Shown here one piece after another: positions 17,536-27,086 of a DNA stretch of 43,366 bases; positions within the stretch are counted from its first letter, which is position 1; each line of letters starts with the position of its first letter. The DNA is from an uncultured Thiohalocapsa sp. (GTDB lineage Bacteria > Pseudomonadota > Gammaproteobacteria > Chromatiales > Chromatiaceae). The stretch covers positions 1 through 43,366 of the forward strand of contig NZ_CAJXWY010000036.1 of NCBI RefSeq assembly GCF_913062725.1, given 5' to 3'. Below the pieces are notes generated by a model. It saw only the letters and a program-made list of their open reading frames with translations. It did not search any database and was not told the origin of the DNA. The position numbers were made by a program, and so were the translations under genes.

Positions 17536-18807
17536 TCATGCGTCCTGGCGCTTGAAGAGCTCACGGAATACTGGGTAGATGTCGTCGGCGCCACCGATTT
17601 CTTCCATCGCAAAGTGCGGATGCGCAGCCTTGACGTCCTGATAAGCGTACCAAAGGCTTTGATGCTGACGCGGCGTAATCTCGACATAGGCATAGTAGCG
17701 CATCAGCGGCATGAGCCGGTTGATGAGCAGATCGCGACAGATGGAGGAGTCCGAGTCCCAATTGTCGCCGTCGGAGGCCTGCGCCGCGTAGATATTCCAG
17801 CTACCGGAATCGTAGCGCTCGGAAATCACGTCGTGGGCCAGATTCAAGGCGCTCGAGACGACGGTGCCGCCGGTCTCGCGGGAGTAGAAGAACTCCTGCT
17901 CGTCCACCTCCTGGGCGATGGTATGGTGGCGAATGAACACGACATCGATTTTGTCGTAGTTCCGCTGCAGGAACAGGTACAGCAGGATGAAGAAGCGTTT
18001 GGCCAGATTCTTGCGCACCTGGTCCATGGAACCGGACACATCCATGATGCAGAGCATGACCGCCTTGCTGGTGGGCTCTGGCTGCTTGGTGAAGGACTGG
18101 TAGCGAAGATCGAAGGTGTCGATGAAGGGCAGCGCCGCGAGCCGGGTCTTGAGGCGGTCGATCTGCGCACGCAGCTCAACCACTCGGCTGTCGTCTTCCG
18201 CGACACCATCGTCGAGGAGTTGCTCCACCTCCGCTTCCAGCTCGCGGATGCGCCCGCGGTGTGGCGCCCCGAGCGCCGTGCGCCGGGCGATGGCGCCCTT
18301 CAGCGAGCGTACGACATCGATGTTGCTCGGTGCGCCCTCGGTGGTATAGCCGGCGCGGACGGTTTTGAACTCCGTCGTGCCCATGAGCTGGTTGCGGACC
18401 AGGTTGGGCAGTTCCAGGTCGTCGAACAGCAGGTCCAGAAACTCCTCCCGGGAGAGCTCGAAGACGAAGTCGTCCTCGCCCTTGCCGCCTTTACCGGCGC
18501 GCCCCTGCCCGGAGCCCGAGCCGGAGCCGCCCTCGGGCCGCTGCACCCGGTCGCCGGCCTCGAACTCTTTGTTGCCCGGATGCACCATGTCGCGGGTGCC
18601 GCCCTGGCCATGGTGAAAAATGGGCTCGGAGATATCCTTGGATGGGATGCCCACCTGCTCACCGCCATCGATGTCGGTGATGCTGCGGCGGTTGACCGCA
18701 TCCGACACAGCCCGCTTGAGCTGACTCTTGTAACGCTTCAGGAACCGCTGCCGATTGACGGTGCTCTTGTTCTTGGCGTTGAGGCGTCGGTCGATGAAGT
18801 GGGACAT
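17536..18807 (-). CDS. yeaH: DUF444 / VWA-domain protein YeaH
   Basis: This 423-residue protein belongs to the YeaH/YhbH (DUF444) family. The N-terminal half is charged, with a Gly-rich low-complexity stretch (about 93-110) and a coiled-coil-like region (about 185-225). The C-terminal half is a von Willebrand factor A domain with the MIDAS metal motif DVSGS (256-260). Its genetic link with the PrkA kinase is widespread, and YeaH is thought to act with PrkA in the same stress response; the mechanism is not established. It begins 131 bp after prkA, and a hairpin lies between. The start is ATG with a weak upstream AGGTGAA. Confidence 0.93.
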   Translation of the reverse strand: MSHFIDRRLNAKNKSTVNRQRFLKRYKSQLKRAVSDAVNRRSITDIDGGEQVGIPSKDISEPIFHHGQGGTRDMVHPGNKEFEAGDRVQRPEGGSGSGSGQGRAGKGGKGEDDFVFELSREEFLDLLFDDLELPNLVRNQLMGTTEFKTVRAGYTTEGAPSNIDVVRSLKGAIARRTALGAPHRGRIRELEAEVEQLLDDGVAEDDSRVVELRAQIDRLKTRLAALPFIDTFDLRYQSFTKQPEPTSKAVMLCIMDVSGSMDQVRKNLAKRFFILLYLFLQRNYDKIDVVFIRHHTIAQEVDEQEFFYSRETGGTVVSSALNLAHDVISERYDSGSWNIYAAQASDGDNWDSDSSICRDLLINRLMPLMRYYAYVEITPRQHQSLWYAYQDVKAAHPHFAMEEIGGADDIYPVFRELFKRQDA

Positions 18808-18891
18808 AGATTCAGGTGAAATCGCTCGGGGAATGCCTGCAACGAACTGATGCTACGACGTGAGCGCAGCGGCTGTGGTTGGCCGGGGCGG

Positions 18892-18912
18892 GCGGGCCGT
18901 TGCCTGGCCCGC
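18892..18912. other. Stem-loop between prkA and yeaH
   Basis: A perfect 7-bp stem, GCGGGCC with GGCCCGC, and a 7-base loop. It lies 27 bp after the prkA stop, with no T-run, so it is more likely an RNA-stability or processing element than a full terminator. Confidence 0.4.
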
Positions 18913-18938
18913 GTCACTCGTCACTCGCGCCGATCGTG

Positions 18939-20861
18939 TTACTGCGACTTCCTGACCCGTAGATACCACTCGGACAGCAAGCGCACCTGCTTGGGCGTGT
19001 AGCCCTTCTCCACCATGCGGTCGACGAACTGCTCGTGCTTTTTCTTGTCGTCGGCGGAGGCCTTGGCGTTGAAGGAAATCACCGGCAGCAGCTCTTCGGT
19101 GTTGGAGAACATCTTCTTCTCGATGACCACGCGCAGCTTCTCGTAGCTGGTCCAGCGCGGATTGGCGCCGTTGTTGTTGGCGCGGGCGCGGAGCACGAAG
19201 TTGACGATCTCGTTGCGGAAGTCCTTGGGGTTGGAGATGCCCGCGGGCTTCTCGATCTTCTCCAGTTCTTCGTTGAGCGCACCGCGGTTCATCATCTCGC
19301 CCGTATCCGGATCGCGGTACTCCTGATCCTGAATCCAGTAGTCGGCGTAGGTGACGTAGCGATCGAAGATGTTCTGACCGTACTCGGCATAGGATTCCAG
19401 ATACGCCGTCTGTAGCTCCTTGCCGATGAACTCGGCGTAGCGCGGGGCCAGGTACTGTTTGAGGAAGGCCAGGTAGCGATCCTGCACTTCCGGCGGCAGA
19501 TGCTCGCGCACGATCTGACGCTCGAGCACGTACAGCAGGTGAACGGGGTTCGCGGCGACCTCGGTGTGATCGAAGTTGAACACCTGGGAGAGGATCTTGA
19601 ACGCAAACCGCGTCGAGATGCCGGACATGCCCTCGTCGACGCCAGCGTAGTCGCGGTATTCCTGGACCGATTTGGCCTTGGGATCGGTGTCCTTGAGGTT
19701 CTCGCCGTCATAGACACGCATCTTCGAGAAGATGCTGGAGTTCTCGGGCTCTTTCAGGCGCGTCAGCACCGAGAATTGCGACATCATCTCGAGGGTGCCC
19801 GGCGCACAGGGGGCCTGGCTCAGGGTGCTGTGGCGCAGCAGCTTGTCGTAGATCTGCTTTTCTTCGGTGACCCGCAGGCAGTAGGGCACCTTGACGATGA
19901 AGACGCGGTCGAGGAAGGCTTCGTTGTTCTTGTTGTTGCGGAAGGACTGCCATTCCGACTCGTTGCTGTGGGCCAGAATGATGCCCTGGAAGGGCAGCGC
20001 GGACAGGCCCTCGGTGGCGTTGTAGTTGCCTTCCTGGGTGGCTGTCAGCAGGGGGTGCAGCACCTTGATGGGCGCCTTGAACATCTCGACGAATTCCATC
20101 AGCCCCTGGTTGGCGCGGCACAGGGCGCCGGAGTAGCTGTAGGCGTCGGCGTCGTTCTGGGCGTAGTGCTCCAGCTGGCGGATATCCACCTTGCCGACCA
20201 GAGCGGAGATGTCCTGGTTGTTTTCGTCACCGGGCTCGGTCTTGGCGACGGCGACTTGCTCCAGGATACTGGGGTAGAGCTTGACGACCCGGAACTTGGT
20301 GATGTCGCCGTTGTATTCCTGCAGGCGTTTCACCGCCCAGGGCGACATGATGGTGCGCAGGCAGCGCGAGGGGATGCCGTAATCCTCCTCCAGGATCGGG
20401 CCGTCTTCCTCGGGCGAGAACAGGCTGAGCGGGGACTCGAAGACCGGAGAGTCCTTGATGGCGTAGAAGGGAATCTTCTCCATCAGCTCCTTCAGCTTTT
20501 CCGCCAGAGAGGATTTACCGCCGCCGACGGGGCCGAGCAGGTAGAGGATCTGCTTGCGCTCTTCGAGTCCCTGGGCGGCATGCTTCAGGTACGACACGAG
20601 CTGGTCGATGGACTCCTCCATGCCGAAGAAGTCTGCGAAGGCGGGGTAGCGCTTGATGACCTTGTTCTGAAAGATCCGGCTCAAGCGCGGATCGTTGTGG
20701 GTATCTATCAGCTCAGGCTCGCCGATCGCCGCAAGCAAACGCTCCGCCGCACCGGCATAGGCCATCGGATCACTTTTACACAGATCCAAATATTCCTGCA
20801 GGCTCATATCCTCTTCGCGAGAGGATTCGTAGCGGGCCTGGTAGCGCTCGAAGATCGACAT
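18939..20861 (-). CDS. prkA: PrkA family serine protein kinase / AAA+ ATPase
   Basis: This 640-residue protein is YeaG in E. coli and PrkA in Bacillus. An AAA+ module comes first, with Walker A GPVGGGKS at residues 110-117. The central region carries the family's conserved phrases (EGNYNATEGLSALPFQGIILAHSNESEW). The C-terminal third is the PrkA domain, including STRFAFKILSQVFNFD and ISNPKDFRNEIVNFVLRARANN. The length is typical (about 640-650). In E. coli the gene is needed for survival of nitrogen starvation and belongs to the NtrC/sigma-54 regulon. Here a near-consensus sigma-54 promoter lies about 95 bp upstream. It is first in the prkA-yeaH-spoVR operon. Confidence 0.97.
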   Translation of the reverse strand: MSIFERYQARYESSREEDMSLQEYLDLCKSDPMAYAGAAERLLAAIGEPELIDTHNDPRLSRIFQNKVIKRYPAFADFFGMEESIDQLVSYLKHAAQGLEERKQILYLLGPVGGGKSSLAEKLKELMEKIPFYAIKDSPVFESPLSLFSPEEDGPILEEDYGIPSRCLRTIMSPWAVKRLQEYNGDITKFRVVKLYPSILEQVAVAKTEPGDENNQDISALVGKVDIRQLEHYAQNDADAYSYSGALCRANQGLMEFVEMFKAPIKVLHPLLTATQEGNYNATEGLSALPFQGIILAHSNESEWQSFRNNKNNEAFLDRVFIVKVPYCLRVTEEKQIYDKLLRHSTLSQAPCAPGTLEMMSQFSVLTRLKEPENSSIFSKMRVYDGENLKDTDPKAKSVQEYRDYAGVDEGMSGISTRFAFKILSQVFNFDHTEVAANPVHLLYVLERQIVREHLPPEVQDRYLAFLKQYLAPRYAEFIGKELQTAYLESYAEYGQNIFDRYVTYADYWIQDQEYRDPDTGEMMNRGALNEELEKIEKPAGISNPKDFRNEIVNFVLRARANNNGANPRWTSYEKLRVVIEKKMFSNTEELLPVISFNAKASADDKKKHEQFVDRMVEKGYTPKQVRLLSEWYLRVRKSQ

Positions 20862-20954
20862 TCAGCACACCTCTGGTTAGGTTGTCTGTCCGGACGCGGG
20901 CGGCGGGCGATCCGCAGCGGCACCTTTGGTTAGATTGCAACGCCAAGGTTGGAC

Positions 20955-20971
20955 TGCAAGGTCTGCGCCAA
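20955..20971 (-). promoter_or_regulatory. Sigma-54 promoter of the prkA operon
   Basis: Read on the minus strand the site is TTGGCGCAGACCTTGCA. It fits the RpoN consensus TGGCACG-N4-TTGCA with one mismatch outside the invariant bases, given R at the fifth position. The GG (-24) and GC (-12) dinucleotides are exactly ten bases apart. The predicted start is near 20945, giving an 84-base leader before prkA. Confidence 0.7.
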
Positions 20972-21032
20972 GCAGTGGCCGTATCCGCGACCCGCGACTG
21001 CGGGCATCGTACCGGCGAGCATGTCACTTTTT

Positions 21033-21059
21033 GGTGCTGCGCGCACCGCGCAGCGCACC
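21033..21059. promoter_or_regulatory. Dyad upstream of the sigma-54 promoter
   Basis: Left arm GGTGCTGCGCG and right arm CGCGCAGCGCACC are complementary apart from a two-base bulge, around a 3-base centre. It lies about 90-115 bp upstream of the predicted start, the normal distance for an enhancer-binding-protein site. It is not the NtrC consensus. It could instead be RNA structure in the 3' region of the upstream permease, but there is no T-run. The rest of 20862-21201 has no gene. Confidence 0.4.
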
Positions 21060-21201
21060 CAAACAGTGCAGTGCGGCCGGGAGTGACGCGGCCTGCGCCA
21101 CATCACAGGGAACTTTGCGCTTAGACAGGCCCCCTCGCAAGGGTTCAATTCCATGCTCGGACTGGCCTTGTAGGCCGCCGGTCGGTAGCTGTGACCGCTC
21201 G

Positions 21202-22506
21202 TCACCCGGGTCGACGCTCGAGCCACCACCACCAGGCACCCAGCGCACTCAGTCCCAGCACAACCGGCAGCGGGCTGCTCCAGGCAACCACCAGCAGTGC
21301 CGCCGTCGTCAGGCAAAGATAGATCAGCGGCGGCCAAGGATACCAGGGGATACGGAACGGCCGCGGCAGCATCGGCTCGGTTCGCCGCAGCCGCAGGGCG
21401 CCGAGCACGGTCAGCAGCGAGGAGAGCATCAGCGTGAATCCCGCAAACGCCAGCACTGCGGCGAAGGTACCGGTGACGATGAGTCCCAGCGCCAGGGCCA
21501 GGGAGAACAGCACCGCCCGTGTTGGTGCACCGCGGCGGTTGCGCGCACCGAAAAGACCCATCGCCGGACAATCGACTGCCATCGCTTCGAACACCCGCGG
21601 CCCCGCCAGGAGCATGGCGCTCATGGTGGAGAGCAGGAGCAGCGCCAGCATGGCGCTCATAAGCCGTCCGCCACCCTCGCCGAACAGCCAGCGTGCGGAA
21701 AGTGCGCCCACCTCCACGGTGCCCGCCAATGCCTCCAGCGGCACGCTGCGCAGAAACACCCAGTTCAGCAGCAGATACATCAGCGTCACCAGGGCCGTGC
21801 CGAGCAGCAGGGCACGTGGCACCAGGCGCTGGGGTGAGCGCACCTCCGCGGCCACATAGGTGGCTGCATTCCAGCCCGAGTACGCGTAGGAGACATAAAC
21901 CAATGACAGCGCAAAGGCCGGCGATAAAACGGCGGCGGCGGTATCGGCATTCGGCAGCGGCACCAATGCATCGGGCGCCGCGGGCAGCAGCAGGCCAGCG
22001 GCGCAGAAAAACAGTACGGCCACCACTTTCAGCAGCGTCATCAGCACCTGAAAGCGTGTGCCGAGCCTGACATCGAAGGCGTGGAGGGCAGCGATGGCAA
22101 TGACGGCGACAACGGCTGTCGGCGTCGGCGCCACCGGCAGCACGGTGGCTGCGTACTGCGCGAACGCCATGGCCGCCAGCGCCACGGGGGCAGCGAAGCC
22201 CACCGTGGCAGAGACCCAGCCGGCGATGAGACCGAGGCTGAGGCCAAAGCTGCGACTGAGATAGATGTACTCGCCGCCGGAGCGCGGCAGCGCGGCCGCC
22301 AGCTCGGCGTACACCAGGGCGCCACAGGCCGCCACCAGCCCGCCCAGCAGCCAGAGCAGCAGCAGAGCGGCGCCATCCTGCACGCCTTCGGCCTGGAGGC
22401 CGAGGGTCGTGAACACGCCGGTGCCGATCATGTTGGCCACCACCAAAAGTGTCGCGGCGCGCAGGCCGAAGCTCTGGGGGGCTTGGCCCAGGGACGCGGA
22501 CGTCAT
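21202..22506 (-). CDS. APC-family amino acid permease
   Basis: This 434-residue inner-membrane protein has about 12 hydrophobic helices. The first carries the substrate-site phrase NMIGTGVFTTLG (about 25-36), diagnostic of the amino acid-polyamine-organocation superfamily. EYIYLSRSFG follows in the loop before helix 3. It probably exchanges or imports an amino acid or amine; the substrate is not evident. It ends 340 bp before prkA on the same strand. A possible link to nitrogen-stress regulation through its neighbour is speculative. Confidence 0.85.
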   Translation of the reverse strand: MTSASLGQAPQSFGLRAATLLVVANMIGTGVFTTLGLQAEGVQDGAALLLLWLLGGLVAACGALVYAELAAALPRSGGEYIYLSRSFGLSLGLIAGWVSATVGFAAPVALAAMAFAQYAATVLPVAPTPTAVVAVIAIAALHAFDVRLGTRFQVLMTLLKVVAVLFFCAAGLLLPAAPDALVPLPNADTAAAVLSPAFALSLVYVSYAYSGWNAATYVAAEVRSPQRLVPRALLLGTALVTLMYLLLNWVFLRSVPLEALAGTVEVGALSARWLFGEGGGRLMSAMLALLLLSTMSAMLLAGPRVFEAMAVDCPAMGLFGARNRRGAPTRAVLFSLALALGLIVTGTFAAVLAFAGFTLMLSSLLTVLGALRLRRTEPMLPRPFRIPWYPWPPLIYLCLTTAALLVVAWSSPLPVVLGLSALGAWWWWLERRPG

Positions 22507-22591
22507 GGCGCCGGACTCGTTACGCCGGGATGAGCACCGGCATGATCCCCTCGGCCCCGCGCGGAGACCGGCGGCGGTGTCGGCGGTGCGG

Positions 22592-22843
22592 TCATTCCGG
22601 GTCGAGCATACTGAAGCACAGCAATGTTGCCACGAGTCCGAAGGTCAGCAGACAGCCCGTGGCGCCGCAAAGTAGGAGCAGCCCGGCGGCGATGAGCCAG
22701 ATGATCAGACACGTGCTCTGGTTGGCCTTGTAGACGCGGGTCGCCTTCCGTGCCTGGAACTCACGGTAGTCGGCGCGCCCCGCGCACAGCCAGTCCAGCA
22801 AGCGGCGCGGCCAGTACAGGGGTGAGTAGCGCTGCGGAGCCAT
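22592..22843 (-). CDS. Small two-helix membrane protein
   Basis: An 83-residue protein: a basic N-terminal half (PRRLLDWLCAGRADYREFQARKATRVYKANQ) and then two adjacent hydrophobic segments (CLIIWLIAAGLLLLCGATGC and FGLVATLLCFSM). AGGAG lies about 12 bases before the ATG at 22843, a little far. An in-frame ATG at 22924 would add 27 unremarkable residues. It is 85 bp upstream of the permease on the same strand. Not recognised as a named family; it could be an accessory subunit or unrelated. Confidence 0.45.
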   Translation of the reverse strand: MAPQRYSPLYWPRRLLDWLCAGRADYREFQARKATRVYKANQSTCLIIWLIAAGLLLLCGATGCLLTFGLVATLLCFSMLDPE

Positions 22844-23319
22844 TGGCGGTCTCGTGCTCCTGCGTGATTGGGTGACGGGCTCGGCCGTGGGCCCCTGGCA
22901 TTGGGCATTGCGGTTGGCGCGCATTCATCGCCGCACCGTTTGGCGGCGCCCGCCGGCGGAATGCCAAGGTGGATCGGCCCCGTCGTGGCGCTGCTGCCCA
23001 ATGACATTGGCGCCCGACCGCATCGACGTATCAGGCGCCCGGGAGGCATGTCGCCGCGCCCTGCGTCGAAGCGTCGCACAATGGGCCGAGCCTGGGCCAT
23101 GTTGCTTGGCGGAGCATGGCGGCGACGCCGCCGACGAACAAGTGTCGGCGGCAGCGTCGCTGGTTGACACTGCGCCACGACGGACGCCGCTATTGGCAGG
23201 GCCGGGCGCTGCGCGCCATCCGCGACGCTCGACGCTTGCAGCGCCAAGCTCGAGCCCACACCGTTAACAGATAGCAGTTCCAGGCCCAACCGCAACGCTC
23301 CTGCCATCGCAGATCACAC
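22844..23319. other. Intergenic region, no gene recognised
   Basis: About 475 bp between divergent genes. Several overlapping frames exist on both strands but all look like translations of GC-rich non-coding DNA, with no family resemblance. It should contain the moaE promoter and that of the small membrane protein. Confidence 0.4.
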
Positions 23320-23775
23320 ATGAACGCCATCGATATCCGCGTCGTCTCCGAGCCCTTCGATCCCTGGGCGCTGCAGGCCGACCTCGTCGGCGACGCGGCC
23401 GCCGGCGCGCTGGCCGCATTCGTTGGGCTCATGCGCGACTTCAATGTCGAGCGCAGGGTGACGGCCATGACGCTGGAGCACTATCCGGGCATGACGGAAT
23501 CGGCGCTGAGGGAAATCGCCGAGGCGGCGGCCGAGCGCTTCGGCCTCCAGATGGTGCGTGTCGTCCATCGGGTCGGACGTATTCTGCCGACGCAGCCCAT
23601 CGTGCTCGTGGCCGTGACCGCCGCCCACCGCGGCGAGGCCTTTCGCGGCTGTGAATACCTGATGGATTACCTCAAGACCCGGGCCCCCTTCTGGAAAAAG
23701 GAAGCAACGGACCAGGGCGAGCACTGGGTCGAGGCCCGCCACAGCGACGCCGCCGCCGCCGCGCGCTGGGACTGA
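23320..23775 (+). CDS. moaE: Molybdopterin synthase catalytic subunit
   Basis: This 151-residue large subunit of molybdopterin synthase transfers sulfur from MoaD thiocarboxylate onto precursor Z to make molybdopterin. Family phrases are clear: AFVGLMRDFN near the N-terminus, LEHYPGMTE in the centre, HRVGRI followed by VLVAVTAAHRGEAF, and the active-site region DYLKTRAPFWKKE with the conserved lysines. The length is normal. moaD, moaA and moaC are not next to it. It converges on msrQ, whose partner MsrP uses the cofactor. Confidence 0.95.
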   Translation: MNAIDIRVVSEPFDPWALQADLVGDAAAGALAAFVGLMRDFNVERRVTAMTLEHYPGMTESALREIAEAAAERFGLQMVRVVHRVGRILPTQPIVLVAVTAAHRGEAFRGCEYLMDYLKTRAPFWKKEATDQGEHWVEARHSDAAAAARWD

Positions 23776-23789
23776 GCTGCGCGCGCAGC
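23776..23789. repeat. 14-bp palindrome after moaE stop
   Basis: GCTGCGCGCGCAGC is a perfect palindrome starting at the base after the moaE TGA. It lies between convergent genes, so it may form a hairpin that slows read-through in either direction; no T-run follows. Confidence 0.4.
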
Positions 23790-23870
23790 GACTCCTCGCC
23801 GATGGGGCTGCACCTGTAACCGGCTGGGTGGCGGTCGCTCGGTGTGCGCCGCCGGCCCGCCCGACACGCC

Positions 23871-24533
23871 TCAGCGCACCGCCGACACGTCCTGCCGCCC
23901 GGCACCCACCAAGCGTCGCCGACAGCACCGTCGCCACCAGTCGCCGCAGGGCATTCGCGCGGCGAGCAGAGCCGCCAGCACGCCGGCGTAGATGGCAGGC
24001 TCGAGCAGGTCCGCCTTCACCAGCCATAGGTAGTGCAGCACCGCCAGCACGCCGATGGCGTAGACGAGCCGGTGCAACTGTTTCCAGCGCGCGCCCAGAC
24101 GACGCTGCCAGCCCTTGGTGGAGGTCACCGCCAGCGGCAGCATCAGCAACAGCGCCGCGAAGCCCACGGTGATGTAGGGCCGCTTGGCGATATCGGCGAG
24201 GATCGCCTGCCAGTCGAAGAACTGATCCAGCCACAGATAGGTGGTGAAATGGAGCATGGCGTAGCAGAAGGCGAACAGCCCGAGCATGCGCCGCAGCCGC
24301 ACCAGCCAGCGCCAGCCCGTCAGCCTGCGCAGCGGCGTCACGGCGAGTGTCGCCAGCAGCAGCCGCAGCGCCCAGTCGCCGGTGTCATGGGTGATGACCT
24401 CGACCGGATTCGGGCCGATGGTGCCGTCCACCAGCCGCCATACCAGCAGCAACAGGGGCAGCAGGCAAGCGGCGAAGAGCACGGGCTTGAGGGTCGGGAC
24501 GAGCCAGTCGACCCGCGGGCGCGTGGCGGCCAT
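23871..24533 (-). CDS. msrQ: MsrQ haem-binding membrane subunit of MsrPQ
   Basis: This 220-residue integral membrane b-type haem protein (YedZ) of the ferric-reductase-like transmembrane family passes electrons from the quinone pool or flavin to MsrP. About six hydrophobic helices are present, with haem-ligand histidines in helices such as CYAMLHFTTYLW and KQLHRLVYAIGVLAVLHYLW, the typical MsrQ pattern. Its ATG lies two bases after the msrP stop, so the two are translationally coupled. The C-terminus is Arg/Cys-rich and slightly longer than expected. Confidence 0.9.
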   Translation of the reverse strand: MAATRPRVDWLVPTLKPVLFAACLLPLLLLVWRLVDGTIGPNPVEVITHDTGDWALRLLLATLAVTPLRRLTGWRWLVRLRRMLGLFAFCYAMLHFTTYLWLDQFFDWQAILADIAKRPYITVGFAALLLMLPLAVTSTKGWQRRLGARWKQLHRLVYAIGVLAVLHYLWLVKADLLEPAIYAGVLAALLAARMPCGDWWRRCCRRRLVGAGRQDVSAVR

Positions 24534-24535
24534 GG

Positions 24536-25495
24536 TCAGTAGAACTTCGCCAAATCCATGCCCGCATACAACGCTGCCACCTGCTCGCCATAGCCGTTGA
24601 ACTTGAGCGTGGGACGCTTACGGGCGAATAGCCCCTCGCCGATCATGCGGTGGCTCTTCTGGCTCCAGCGCGGGTGGTCCACGTCCGGATTGACGTTGGC
24701 GTAGAAGCCATATTCGTTGGGCTGCATCCTGTTCCAGGTGGCGGGCGGCTCGTCCTCGGTGAAGGTTATGCGCACGATGGATTTGATGCTCTTGAAACCG
24801 TACTTCCAGGGGACGACCAACCGCAACGGCGCACCGTTCTGGCTCGGCAGGAGCTCGCCGTAGAGACCTGTGGCCAGCATGGTGAGCGGGTGCATGGCTT
24901 CGTCCATCCGCAGCCCCTCGCGGTAGGGCCAGTCCAGCACCCTGCGCCGCTGACCCGGCAACATCTTGGGGTCGTAGAGGGTCTCGAAGGCGACATACTT
25001 CGCCTGCGATGTGGGCTTGAAGCGCTTGAGCAGCGCCGCCAGCGGGAAGCCGACCCAGGGCACTACCATGGCCCAGGCCTCCACACAGCGCAGCCGGTAG
25101 ATGCGCTCCTCCTGTGGGAAGTCGCGCAGGATGTCCTCGATGCCGATGACGCCGGGCGCCTCGCAGGCGCCTTCCACGACGACTTGCCAGGGCCGGGTCT
25201 GGAGCTGCGCGGCATTGCGTTTGGGGTCGCCCTTATCGGTGCCGAGCTCGTAGAAATTGTTGTAGCTGGTGATGAGCTCGCGCTCGGTGGGTGTCTCGTC
25301 GGTGGAAAAACGGCTCGGGCGAACATCGGCGATGGGTGCGCCGGCGCGAGCTGCGGGTGCCGAGAGCAGCGCCGCACCGCCGACTGCGGCACCGACGCCC
25401 GCCATCGCCGCCCGCAGGAGCTCCCGCCTGCGCAGATACACCGATTGCGGCGTGATCTCGGACGCCGGTATGTCATTTGGTCGCTTGATCAGCAT
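24536..25495 (-). CDS. msrP: MsrP molybdoenzyme, periplasmic methionine sulfoxide reductase
   Basis: This 319-residue catalytic subunit (YedY) reduces methionine sulfoxides in oxidised periplasmic proteins. An N-terminal Tat signal ([13 protein letters not shown], hydrophobic stretch, cleavage near AARA) exports the folded, cofactor-loaded protein. The sulfite-oxidase fold is evident. Cys137 in [15 protein letters not shown] is the molybdenum ligand, and [17 protein letters not shown] is another signature. AAGGTGA precedes the ATG. It is in an operon with msrQ. Its molybdopterin requirement ties it to moaE and to modABC elsewhere in the window. Confidence 0.95.
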   Translation of the reverse strand: MLIKRPNDIPASEITPQSVYLRRRELLRAAMAGVGAAVGGAALLSAPAARAGAPIADVRPSRFSTDETPTERELITSYNNFYELGTDKGDPKRNAAQLQTRPWQVVVEGACEAPGVIGIEDILRDFPQEERIYRLRCVEAWAMVVPWVGFPLAALLKRFKPTSQAKYVAFETLYDPKMLPGQRRRVLDWPYREGLRMDEAMHPLTMLATGLYGELLPSQNGAPLRLVVPWKYGFKSIKSIVRITFTEDEPPATWNRMQPNEYGFYANVNPDVDHPRWSQKSHRMIGEGLFARKRPTLKFNGYGEQVAALYAGMDLAKFY

Positions 25496-25788
25496 GGGGT
25501 CACCTTGTCATGGCTCAGCCCACGCTGAGACCGGTCGACCCGGGCGTTGGTTTCACCACCGTCGGGAATCGGTGGGGTCAGCAGGTTGAGACCGCGATGG
25601 CGCCGGCGCCACCGTCAGGACGAAAGGCGCACGCCAGGGCCTAACGGACGACGAGCGTGTCGGCCCGTGGCAGCGGACTCGGGCGGACGCTATGACAGGC
25701 GGGCGTTGCCGCTGTGCTGTCGTCCGTCATGCCCGTCGCATCCGGGGTTTCGGTGCTCGCCGGCCGGGTGGCGGCGGGGTGGTCGCCC

Positions 25789-26799
25789 TCAGGCGTAGCC
25801 GTCGGGGTTCTCGCGCTGCCAACGCCAATGGTCCGCCACCATGGCCTCGAGCCCCAGCTCGGCTCGCCAGCCCAGCTCAGCAGCGGCCAGCGCAGGGTCG
25901 GCGTAACAGGCGGCGATGTCGCCGGGGCGGCGCCCGACCAGGCGATAGGGAATCTCGCGCTGGGCCGCATCGGCGAAGGCGCGCACCGCCTCCAGCACGC
26001 TGTAGCCGCGTCCGGTGCCGAGGTTGTAGGTCACCACGCCCGGCCCCGCCATCAGCCGCTTCAGGGCCGCGAGATGGCCGCGGGCGAGGTCCACCACGTG
26101 GATGTAGTCGCGTACGCCGGTGCCGTCGGGGGTCGGATAGTCGTCGCCGAAGACCTTCAGCTGCGGCAACTTCCCCGCGGCCACCTGGGCGATGAAGGGC
26201 ATGAGATTGTTAGGCAGACCATTGGGATTCTCGCCGATGCGCCCGCTGGGATGTGCGCCGACGGGGTTGAAATAACGCAGCAGGGCGATGTCCCAGGCGG
26301 CATCGGCGCCGTGCAGGTCACGCAGAATCTCCTCGATCATCAGCTTGGTGCGGCCATAGGGGTTGGTGGCCGCAAGCGCGAAGTCCTCGCGGATGGGCAC
26401 CGATGCCGGATCGCCATAGACCGTCGCCGAGGAGCTGAATACCAAGCGCTTCACGCCGGCGGCGGCCATGGCCTGGCACAGGCAGAGCGTGCCATGGATG
26501 TTGTTGTCGTAGTACGCGAGGGGGATCTGCGTGGATTCGCCGACGGCCTTGAGGCCGGCGAAATGGATCACGGCATCGAACGCGAAGTCGCTGAACAGTG
26601 TCGCCAGCGCCGGCGCATCCCGCAGATCCGCTTGCACGGCCGCCAGCGAGCGCCCGGTCAGCGCCTGCACCCGCTCCAGCGCCGCCGGCTTGCTGTTGCA
26701 GAAATTGTCGACGACGACGACATCGTGTCCGGCGGCGAGCAGCTCGACGCAGGTGTGGCTGCCGATGTAGCCGGCACCACCGGTAACAAGGACACGCAT
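25789..26799 (-). CDS. galE: UDP-glucose 4-epimerase
   Basis: This 336-residue cytoplasmic enzyme interconverts UDP-glucose and UDP-galactose, feeding cell-envelope polysaccharide synthesis. The NAD-binding motif is GGAGYIG (7-13). The catalytic Tyr148-xxx-Lys152 is in NPYGRTK, with Ser124 in [10 protein letters not shown]. The length and sequence are typical of GalE. GGAG lies six bases before the ATG. No other sugar-nucleotide gene is adjacent. The flanking gaps (25496-25788 and 26800-27086, just under 300 bp each) hold no recognised gene. Confidence 0.95.
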   Translation of the reverse strand: MRVLVTGGAGYIGSHTCVELLAAGHDVVVVDNFCNSKPAALERVQALTGRSLAAVQADLRDAPALATLFSDFAFDAVIHFAGLKAVGESTQIPLAYYDNNIHGTLCLCQAMAAAGVKRLVFSSSATVYGDPASVPIREDFALAATNPYGRTKLMIEEILRDLHGADAAWDIALLRYFNPVGAHPSGRIGENPNGLPNNLMPFIAQVAAGKLPQLKVFGDDYPTPDGTGVRDYIHVVDLARGHLAALKRLMAGPGVVTYNLGTGRGYSVLEAVRAFADAAQREIPYRLVGRRPGDIAACYADPALAAAELGWRAELGLEAMVADHWRWQRENPDGYA

Positions 26800-27086
26800 G
26801 GGGAGCTCCTATCCAGGCAAGTGCCGACTTCTCATGGTCATCCGTGACCGAAAGCGGCGATTGGTCGGGAAACGTTGTTCGGCGGACGGTTTCATGATAC
26901 CCGGTACCTGTCAATTACCGCCGCCCGCCGTGGACGCCGATCCGTTGCGGCCATGCGCGCCATCAACCCCATCGCGTCGATGCCGGTCGGCGCACATCGC
27001 TATTCCACCGTCGACCTTTTGGCGTGCCAATCAGGTAAGCACCGGCGGCGGTCACGCTACAAACCCCCACCCGGAGGATCGGCCAG

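Noticed and set aside
19500..20933. A 477-codon plus-strand open frame
   Set aside because: Antisense to prkA, with no recognisable motifs.
26894..26914. TTGACA and TATCAT on the minus strand upstream of galE
   Set aside because: The spacer is only nine bases, too short for a sigma-70 promoter.
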